Below are positions 19,744 to 26,366 of a DNA stretch of 26,366 nt, one piece after another. Made by a program: the position numbers and the translations under genes. Every line of letters begins with the position of its first letter. The stretch's first letter is position 1. Under the pieces are notes generated by a model. It was not told where the DNA came from. It saw only the letters and a program-made list of their open reading frames with translations, and ran no database searches. This stretch comes from Isoetes engelmannii (lineage: Eukaryota; Streptophyta; Lycopodiopsida; Isoetales; Isoetaceae): positions 1 through 26,366 of the forward strand of contig JAANSK020123346.1 in assembly GCA_011763485.2 (NCBI GenBank), in the 5' to 3' direction.

Positions 19744-21159
19744 TGTAGATCGTGGCCCCAATCAATGGTACTTAAATTGTTCACTGGTAGTCATAGTTCT
19801 TTCGGTGTATCTTATACCCTGACGAAAATTGCACATTTGCCTATCCGATGGCATCACAATTACGATCCGCTTAACGACTTTGCATAATAAAATGACAACT
19901 GAACTGCTATTGACTAGGCATATACTTCACTCAATGCATAGCTCTTCCCACGTTCTGAATTTCTTTTTCTGGATAATGTGCTACATAGGAGTGCATTTAG
20001 GTCTATAAAGACAAGGTTTTGGCTACTGACCGGGGTCCACAGCGTATTTCATTGTCAAACGAGAAAGCAAAATTTCTCTAATTAATGAATTCGTGCTTTG
20101 GAGCAAAGGTAACAGGGCAAGCGAATAAGGGCAAACGGGCAAGGGAGATAGTATGAGCGCGCACATACTAGTCCTATTTGGAAAGATGGATAAATATGCC
20201 AACATGGGAGGGGTGGACAGAAAGGTGACATCAATTTAAGGCCAACGCTTCAGTAATTTGAAGAAAAGCAGCAAAAGAAAGGACAATAAGGGTAGTATGA
20301 GTTAACGAAGAAAAAGGGGCCGAAGGGTGAGAAAAATGGAGCACAATAGTGCGCACATGATGGGGGAGAAGAGATAAGCACGACCGAGGGGTGATGGCAT
20401 GGTGGGAGGTAGACTGGAGAACCAAGAAGGGAAGAGGTAGCAAAGATGGGAATGGGATATTAAATAGTTGATGAAAAAGGGAATCGCAGCAGAAGCAGCG
20501 TTGATAGAAGAAGCAGAGGTGCCAGGGCATTGAAGAAAAACAAAGAAGGCGGCAACCATGAAGGCAGACGTAGACAAGGAACACACAGAGTCTTGGTGGC
20601 ACCAAAGAGAAAAACGGCGAAAATCAGCAGCATACGCTTGAAGGGTGGCCGGAGCCGAGAAGAGAAAACCAATGAAAGGGTGGAGAGAAACAAGGGAATC
20701 TCATGCGAAGGAATCAAACATATCAATGCTGAAATAAAAGAGACAACAAATAAATAGAATAAATTTACAATGAAAAACATAAAGAGCAACATGGCGGCGA
20801 CAACCTGCAAAAGTAGCAGAAACACGAGGCAACAATGCCTGAGAAAACGCATCAAAGTATAAAACATCTGAAATAAATCGTGTCCAATTAGATCCAGTCC
20901 ACAGAAAGGGCCACCAAGGGGCGAAAGGACAATGTAACACGACTAAAGTACTGCGATGAGCAAGCCCCACCTCCATGCTAAGCAAGCCAGCCAGAGACAT
21001 GTTGTTAGACATTGAATAGATTCCTCATTAGAGGAGGTATGAGAAGTATATTTAAACTCATATGCACTATTTCATTTATTGTGGACTTTTGCTTGGTCCA
21101 TAAATTCATGAAATTAGTGAGAGGAGAGGTTGAAATACCTTATGCACTAAGGGCAACCA
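19744..21159. other. Non-coding, purine-skewed plus strand
   Basis: From about 20040 to 20960 the plus strand is strongly enriched in A and G, with runs such as GAAGAAAAAGGGGCCGAAGG and AAGAAAAACAAAGAAGGCGG. The long minus-strand frames here (20231-20605, 20460-20867, 20701-21012) translate to Phe/Leu/Ser-rich hydrophobic strings, the expected product of a pyrimidine-rich strand, so I do not call them genes. Confidence 0.5.
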
Positions 21160-21165
21160 AAACAA

Positions 21166-21225
21166 GTAGTAATAGTAGTAGTAGCAGTAGCAGTAGCAGT
21201 AGCAGTAGCAGTAGCAGTAGTAGTA
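21166..21225. repeat. AGT/AGC trinucleotide repeat
   Basis: About twenty trinucleotides of AGT and AGC, with a central hexanucleotide AGTAGC repeated about seven times. It would read as poly-Ser in one frame, but no gene surrounds it. Confidence 0.9.
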
Positions 21226-21562
21226 TATGGTATGATATTAATCAAGCCATTATAGGCCCCCGGGCCTTTATAGCATAGTGGATACCAAAATAAGACACTT
21301 ATCTTAAAGCGACATCTATGTCAAAGTCAGACATTCAAATATATAATTCTATGATCTCCACCCTTTCTGACCAAACATCTCTAATATAAGTGCTTAACAC
21401 CAGCGCAGGTAATCTCCATAGTTCACTCAAGGTAGCTGTATGGATACCATGTCTAGTCCTAACACTCATATGAAGCACATTCTAGAAAGGTATGCTGCTC
21501 TGTTTCAACCATTGGATCTAAACAACCCAAGCATATCTCCCATAACAATGTGTGGTGGCCCA

Positions 21563-22414
21563 TCATCCTGTTTCTATATGCAAGGAACAAGATGATAGTC
21601 TTAACTGAGAAATCAACATGCTTTTTATCTTGCTTGCATATGATAGCAAATAAGATTGTTCTTCATAAGGTTCTAACCCATTTATTTCTTCCATATAAAA
21701 TCGTTTCTTCGCATCCACTTCAAGCTCAAGTCTCCACAACTTATCCAAAATACTGATCTTCACATACTCATAGACTTCTTCATAGTTGTGTGACATCAGC
21801 CATACATATGGGTTAAGCCACCTTGCGCACCATCTTCTGGCCTCACAATACCACCGCTTATTCCTACATTGCTTAAGAGCAATACGGGGAAATCGATCTT
21901 CATCCAAGGATATTAACTTATTCACATAGTTGATTATTCTGCATAATGCTTCAACTTCAAGTGAAAGAAAACCAGCTTCAGCCAATAGCATATTATATGG
22001 AGTTTGAGGTTTAGCTCCCAATTCCTTAAGAAAAAACTTTTTTTGTACCTTTTCAATTTCACTCCAGCATTTCTATGAGAGTCTCGGTCCCCAAATTGGA
22101 CTCCCATACAAGATTACTGGCTTAACCTGCACTCCAAAAAGCAATATTTGTAATCTCCTGTATTCAAAGTTATTCGTATTACGTTGATGCAACAAACTAT
22201 AAAAAGCATGCAATCTTCCTGAAGCACGTTTCTGGGCCACAACTGTCCACCTATAATTACTGCCTACTTCAATCTCCAAATATTTGTAGGTACTTACCTT
22301 TTCCAAAGATGAAGTCAAATGCACGCCCATTTTTTGGGATTTATACATGCTAGTCCCACCTACTATGAATTCTAAAGTAGCATCTATGAGGAGCTTGCAC
22401 ACACCTACTACCAT
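21563..22414 (-). mobile_element. LINE reverse transcriptase C-terminal remnant
   Basis: A single minus-strand frame of 284 codons is broken by one TAG at 22073-22075. It reads YKYLEIEVGSNYRW, a conserved RT thumb-like stretch HQRNTNNFEYRRLQILLFGV, VKPVILYGSPIWG, then after the stop CWSEIEKVQKKF, LGAKPQTPYNMLLAEAGFLS and LEVEAL-RIINYVNKL. This order (YKYLG-like, LYGSEIWG-like, EIEKVQ..FL, P.Y..L.E.G..PLE) is typical of the end of non-LTR retrotransposon ORF2. The catalytic YxDD region and endonuclease are not seen upstream. A single stop over this length suggests moderate age. Confidence 0.85.
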
Positions 22415-22689
22415 TTAGGAGCTTAGTCAGACCTACTTTCCAAAAGTATCACCCATGAGGAGCCACTTATACCTACTATCATGCACACTCATATACACAC
22501 ATACATTTTTCTTTGCTTTATCCATGTTAATCAACACGTATACGTTCATACCCATGTTACTCCACATCTATTGGTCAATGTATGAGGAGTTATTGTGACC
22601 TACTGCTAATTCTAAATCTCACTTATAAAGAACTTACTTACACCTACTACCAATTCCAAAGTATCACCCATGAAGAGCCTACTCTTCAC
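22415..22689. other. Low-complexity flank with dispersed motif
   Basis: Short phrases such as CACCCATGAGGAGCC, CACCCATGAAGAGCC and ACACCTACTACCA recur at irregular spacing (about 22390-22690), apparently degenerate relatives of the tandem array that follows. Confidence 0.5.
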
Positions 22690-22868
22690 GCACACAAGAA
22701 CATCTATAACACTCTAGAATATTCTATTTTTACTCTAACTTTCTATTTTAGGCTGAGGTGCTTACCCATGAGCATCTAGAACATGATAGAACATTCTATT
22801 TTGGTTGTTTACGGAGTTTCAAAAATCTTTCTATTTTTTGGACTGAGGTGCTTATCCATGAGCATATG

Positions 22869-22896
22869 GAACATTCTAGAATATTCCAGAATATTC
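22869..22896. promoter_or_regulatory. Six-unit perfect heat-shock element
   Basis: GAA at 22869, 22879 and 22889 alternates with TTC at 22874, 22884 and 22894, all spaced exactly 5 bases. Three units suffice for trimeric HSF binding in known HSEs. Whether it drives transcription here is inference. Confidence 0.6.
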
Positions 22897-23235
22897 TATT
22901 TGACTGTTTGCAAAGTTTTTAAAAACTTTTCATTTTTACACTGAGGTGCTTGCCCATGAGCATCACATTTCAGGACATTCTAAAACATTCTATTTTGGTT
23001 TATTCTAAAGTTTCAAAAAAACATACTATTTTTAGACTGAGGTGCTTACTCAAGAGCATTTAGAATATTCTGGAACATTTTATTTTTGCTTTCTCCAAAG
23101 TTCAAAACAATTTTTTTTGTTTTTAGACTGAGCTGCTTACCCGTGAGCATCTGGAACATTCTATTTTTACTCTTTGTAAGTTTTGAAAAAAAAAAATTTA
23201 TTTTTGGATTGAAGTGCTTACCCCATGAGCATTTT

Positions 23236-23283
23236 GAACATTCAAGAACTTTCTAGATCCATCTAGAACGTCCTAGAACATTC
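23236..23283. promoter_or_regulatory. Extended heat-shock element-like run
   Basis: Ten consecutive 5-bp-phased units: GAA, TTC, GAA, TTC, GAT, ATC, GAA, TCC, GAA, TTC at 23236 to 23283. Seven are exact. It closes the last unit of the tandem array. Confidence 0.55.
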
Positions 23284-23345
23284 TAGTTCATTAGGCCTCA
23301 CCCTTAACTATAGTTGAACTTCCAATTTTTAAAATATATCAATAG

Positions 23346-23393
23346 TTGATCTAGTGGTAAGGATGGAGGTTTGGAACAGGGTTCAAATCTCCC
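23346..23393 (+). mobile_element. tRNA-derived SINE-like head
   Basis: TTGATCTAGTGG at 23346-23357 resembles a Pol III A box and GGTTCAAATCT at 23380-23390 is one base from the B-box consensus. Their spacing of about 33 bases is tRNA-like. The flanking sequence lacks a cloverleaf with paired acceptor arms, so it is a SINE head or decayed tRNA relic and not a tRNA gene. Tail and target duplication were not identified. Confidence 0.5.
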
Positions 23394-23671
23394 ACAAAAC
23401 ATAAAAAGTTTTTTGGGCAACAGATATTAACTTCAACAAGAGGACATGTAATCTATTTATGAGTTAGAACGCGAGTGCAGAGTGGGTCTTCCTAAGTCGT
23501 CAATTTTGTCAACATTCTTTTAATTTTGGTATCTCGACCGCTAAGTGTTGACTTTGACAAGTGGTGGTCCAATAAAATTAAGTACGTGGATAAGTTCATG
23601 GTCTCAAATGAGAATCTTGATGTCTTGAAAGGCAGAGTTGAGTACACTTACATAGTGAGAGAAATGCCCTA
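23394..23671. other. Unassigned sequence
   Basis: Possible SINE body followed by non-coding sequence; no domain seen. Confidence 0.4.
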
Positions 23672-23695
23672 GTTCTCGACTCGCGAGTCGAGAAC
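23672..23695. repeat. Perfect 24-bp palindrome
   Basis: The half-site GTTCTCGACTCG is followed immediately by its exact reverse complement, with no loop. It lies 38 bases before the putative intron acceptor at 23733. Confidence 0.95.
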
Positions 23696-23733
23696 CTCAC
23701 TAATTTAACCAACTCAAGCGCTTTATATTTCAG

Positions 23734-24267
23734 GGCACTGGGTTTAAGTGTTCACCCATTTCGTCTTCTTTGACCTCGATCGCAGAGGAGTTTAGATACA
23801 TTTCAACATCCCCACCTCATAAGGAATCAGTTGTAGATCGAAAACTAGAGTCTGCGAGCTTTCGGTTCAAGACTCGAAAAAAAATACAGCCTCGGCTAGA
23901 TTCACACTTGCTAATAAAATGGAAAAAAATCAAGATCCCAACCTTAGATTCCGAAGTGGACTACTGGTTGGGGCCGGGAACTAACTGGGATCCGGAGGCC
24001 CCAATGAAGCTAGTAATATTCAATGTCATCGGAATCCTGACAGCAATGTACCAAGATGGTGAGGTCCTTGAGCTCAACACCACTCATAAATCGAAAAAAA
24101 TGGTAAAAAAATCGAAGAAAAAGGTCGCGTATCCTCGGCCCCAAGCGAAGGAGATTGTTGAGTGGTGCATTGCTCGGGAAGTCGAAGTGGTCGTCTGGAG
24201 TTCGACAACGAAGAGGAATATTGTAAATGTCCTCGCACACAATAGGTTGTCTGTGATGAGGTTTTAA
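23734..24267 (+). pseudogene. FCP1/NIF-like phosphatase domain exon, active site lost
   Basis: The frame is open from a good splice acceptor (TATATTTCAG, 23724-23733) to TAA at 24265, 178 codons. An N-terminal basic linker is followed by MKLVIFNVIGILTAMY (24004-24051), YPRP (about 24130), EIVEWC and VEVVVWSSTTKRNIVNVL. This matches the FCP1 homology (NLI-interacting factor-like) domain of plant HAD phosphatases, which dephosphorylate proteins such as the RNA polymerase II CTD. The expected nucleophile motif FDxxG (D-x-D/N) reads FNVIG, so the first Asp and the second acidic/Asn position are gone, and the C-terminal third of the domain is cut. No upstream exon is recognised. It is a captured or decayed exon, or a catalytically dead family member; the frame itself has no internal stop. 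Confidence 0.5.
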
Positions 24268-24401
24268 GTTCGTATAGAGTAATGAAAAGTGTGATCACCC
24301 GCTATACCTGAGTCTAGATGTCACAAAGAGAAAACCTATTATGGTGAAGAAGTCAAGCTCCTTATTGGAGAATGCATGGCCAACAAACGGAGAGTAGGTG
24401 C

Positions 24402-25736
24402 CAGCTTGATGAGTTATTTCAAGCTGGATTGATCCGCCATAGTTCTTGACCTTTTCATGCTCCTGTCTTGTTCGTCGAGAAAGAGGATACTTCGGGGCGC
24501 ATGTGTATAGATTATCGCGCCTTGAATAAGATCACCATAGAAAATAAGTTCCCTATACCAAGGGCAGATGCTTTGTTTGAGCAATTCCAAGGTGCCACAG
24601 TTTTTAGCCATCTTGATTTTAAGTCTCGGTATTGGCAACTTAAGGTTGCGCCCGAAGATGTTCATAAGACTGCGTTTCAGACTACATTTGGACATTATGA
24701 GTTTTTAGTCATGCCATTTGATGTGCCAACTTCTTTTGCGAGGCTAATGGGATGTATATTTGAAAAGGTACATGGTGCTTATGTCGTCATTTTCTTTGAT
24801 GACATATTACTTTTCCATAAGTCCAAGGAAGATCACTATTTGCATTTGCGAGAGGTCTTCCGTCGATTGAGGGAGGAATCTATTAATCCTAAGAAAAGTA
24901 TCTTTTTCCAATTGAAAATTGAATATTTGGGTCCATATTGTTTGTGCTGAGGGTCTTAAAGTGGATCCCAGTAAGGTACAAGCAATTGGGAATTCGCCAG
25001 TACCTGCTTCAGTTGCTGCATTATGTTCCTTTTTGGGCTTATGCAGCTACTATAAGAAGTTTGTACAAAATTTTGCTCGGTTAGCTTCAGATCTTTATTT
25101 GTTTCTTCAAAAGGTTGTTCTTTTCCAAGGGAATCATACTCATCAATTCACTTTCCAAGTGTTAAAGGATGCCGTGGTTAATCCTCACATTTCGCGTTTG
25201 CCAAAGTTTGGACTACCTTACTTGTTATGTGTGGATGCAAGTGGTATGGCTTTGGGTGCAATTTTGATGCAGGATCAGATCTTTATTTGTTGCTTCGCAA
25301 AGATGCTCTTTTCCAATGGAATCATACTCATAAATTTACTATTGCTTATGAGAGTCGAAAGTTTTTTGACGCAAAATGCAAATATAGTGTTTGCGATAAA
25401 GAATTTTGTAATTCATGATTTGAAAGTGTGGCGACACTATCTATTAGGGTCAACGGTTCATATTTTGACTGACCACCAAAGCATTGAGCACATTGTTTCA
25501 TACAGAACGTTATCGAAAAGACACTTGAAATGTGTGCTTTTATGCAACAATATGATTCTTCCGTGGACTATCGTCACAGTAAAGAGAATGTTGCGATAGA
25601 TGCTTTAAGCCGGCGTTATGCGGTGTGTTCACTCTCTATAGTACAATCCAACCATTTGGAGGAAATGAAGCCGTTGTATGCCACCGACCGTGATTATAAG
25701 GATATTTGGTTATTGGCAGACTATATAGTTACTTAG
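24402..25736 (+). mobile_element. Ty3/gypsy reverse transcriptase and RNase H, degenerate
   Basis: The pol segment opens at LDELFQAGLIRHSS (24405), has a TGA near 24450, and continues in frame through APVLFVEKEDT, RMCIDYRALNKITI, HLDFKSRYWQ, TAFQTTFGHYEFLVMPF and the catalytic FFDDILLF (24792-24815). FFDD is a usual plant gypsy form of YxDD. A frameshift near 24935 leads to GLKVDPSKVQAI, FLGLCSYYKKFVQNF and the RNase H start LLCVDASGMALGAILMQ (about 25225). Later frames give YESRKFFDAKCKYSVCDKE, ILTDHQSIEHI and YRHSKENVAIDALSRR (about 25575-25620). At least two further frame changes occur. Integrase, LTRs and primer site are not seen, so this is a pol-only remnant. Whether it belongs to the same family as the gag-protease piece at 14671-16447 cannot be told. 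Confidence 0.9.
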
Positions 25737-26366
25737 GGGAGAGCTCAAGGGCAGTTGTGTCTTGACTGTGAGCTCGTGGTTGGGTGGTTGAGTTAGCATG
25801 CAACGTCACGTTAGTTACTTCTTATTGTCCTTTGTTCTACAATAAGAGCCAACAGAAGTTGACTTGCAAAGCTGTTTAGGACTATGTGCTTCATCACGCA
25901 GGAAATGGCTGGCTGTTGAGCTAGTGCTGGCAGATAACGGATTCAAAAGATATATTGCTCGAGTATTCAAGTCTGAGAAAGACTAATGAAACTGAAACGT
26001 AGGTATCTACATAATTTGGCATCCATCTGCTTTAGTTGAGAGGTTGAAAATGCAGAAGTAAGAAGCACCTGCAAAGGCAATAACAGATGCCATTGACAAG
26101 GGAGCAATAATTGTTTTTCTCTTTGTGAATAGACATATGAATTCATGTGCTTTTTTAAAAATAAAGTTCGTTGTGATCCTGGAGGTCAGAATGTCCGCCT
26201 TACTCTATGCCAACCCTGACCGCTAGTTCAATTTCCCCAACCAACATCCGGGATCACCCCGACCTTGGACTTTCTCTGAGCCGTCCTCATGGTAACATCC
26301 ATGCCATCCATTCAAATTTATTCCGGACGGCGTTTAGGGATTACTCCTTGTCGTACTATGTCCACC
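25737..26366. other. Unassigned right edge
   Basis: No integrase follows the RNase H. Fragments with short open stretches are present but carry no recognisable domain. The final ~200 bases are more GC-rich and could be the start of another element running out of the window. Confidence 0.4.

Larger units (their letters stand above)
22753..23290. repeat. Six-copy tandem array carrying heat-shock elements
   Basis: The core CTGAGGTGCTTACCCATGAG begins at 22753, 22843, 22941, 23037, 23128 and 23209 (last copies altered), giving a period of 81-98 bp. Each unit continues with GAACATTCTA-type decamers, CTATTTTG/TTTAC and an A/T-rich tail with AAGTTTCAAAAA. The decamer is the alternating GAAnnTTC pattern bound by heat-shock factors. 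The perfect 5-bp phase occurs in a six-unit run at 22869-22896 and a ten-unit run (seven exact) at 23236-23283. Shorter runs lie at 22737-22744, 22779-22796 and 23063-23080. Confidence 0.85.

Noticed and set aside
20460-20867. 135-codon minus-strand frame predicted very hydrophobic (also 20231-20605 and 20701-21012)
   Set aside because: The pyrimidine-rich strand automatically yields Phe/Leu/Ser strings; three frames overlap with equal length and none has a domain.
21012-21278. Poly-Ser frame over the AGT/AGC repeat
   Set aside because: The frame is produced by the microsatellite and is not continuous with any recognisable protein.
22753-23290. CRISPR array
   Set aside because: Repeats are tandem with related, not unique, intervening sequence, and the context is a plant nuclear genome.
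23346-23393. tRNA gene
   Set aside because: A and B boxes are present but acceptor and anticodon arms do not pair, so it is called SINE-like only.
24792-24803. FFDD in place of YxDD as an unusual reverse-transcriptase active site
   Set aside because: FFDD is a common form in plant Ty3/gypsy elements, so it is not a novelty.
26160-26366. Start of a further gene or element at the right edge
   Set aside because: Composition shifts to higher GC, but no frame or motif could be recognised in the remaining bases.

Overview
The window is nuclear DNA of a land plant, AT-rich and heavily loaded with transposons. The evidence is a plant-type SmD2 gene with GT-AG introns, a TATA box and a telo-box, a C-terminal piece of plant-type dihydrodipicolinate synthase, a TFIIH TFB1/p62 reading frame, and plant-style Ty3/gypsy, LINE, TRIM and MITE sequences. 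The mix of decayed LINEs, gypsy elements and gene relics would fit a large, seed-free (for example fern-like) genome, but the species cannot be fixed from sequence alone.

Only two genes look intact. TFB1/p62, a core subunit of the transcription and DNA-repair factor TFIIH, lies at 4666-6480 (+) as a single uninterrupted frame. Small nuclear ribonucleoprotein SmD2 lies on the minus strand at 10303-10863 in three exons, the first carrying only 5 coding bases. Both are housekeeping genes (transcription/repair and splicing). They share no operon-like relation and are simply the gene islands among repeats.

Layout. 1-2100: a CTTC microsatellite and a decayed PIF1-like helicase. 2658-2870: a possible small secreted protein. 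3658-4311: a LINE 3' end (zf-RVT domain plus poly-A). 4666-6480: TFB1. 8148-8882: two adjacent foldback/MITE-like elements and a tandem repeat. 10303-10944: SmD2 and its promoter. 12067-12960: a pair of ~200-bp direct repeats around a foldback and a possible copia gag relic. 13082-13423: a complete TRIM element with LTRs, primer-binding site, polypurine tract and 5-bp target duplication. 14671-16447 (-): gag-protease of a gypsy element with an initiator-Met primer site. 17725-18283: an unrecognised exon-like frame with an A-run. 18725-19015: a DHDPS C-terminal fragment. 19402-19743: an unrecognised coding relic. 20040-20960: a purine-skewed stretch. 21563-22414 (-): LINE reverse-transcriptase C-terminal part with one stop. 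22690-23290: a six-copy tandem array carrying long, perfectly phased heat-shock-element motifs. 23346-23393: a tRNA-derived SINE-like head. 23734-24267: an FCP1/NIF-like phosphatase domain exon that has lost its catalytic Asp residues. 24402-25736: gypsy reverse transcriptase/RNase H.

I see no convincing new multi-gene system. The observations most worth a second look are the HSE-bearing tandem array, the stop-free 3n intron 1 of SmD2, the intronless full-length TFB1 frame, the intact TRIM element, and the capture of host-gene fragments (PIF1, DHDPS, FCP1-like) among transposons.
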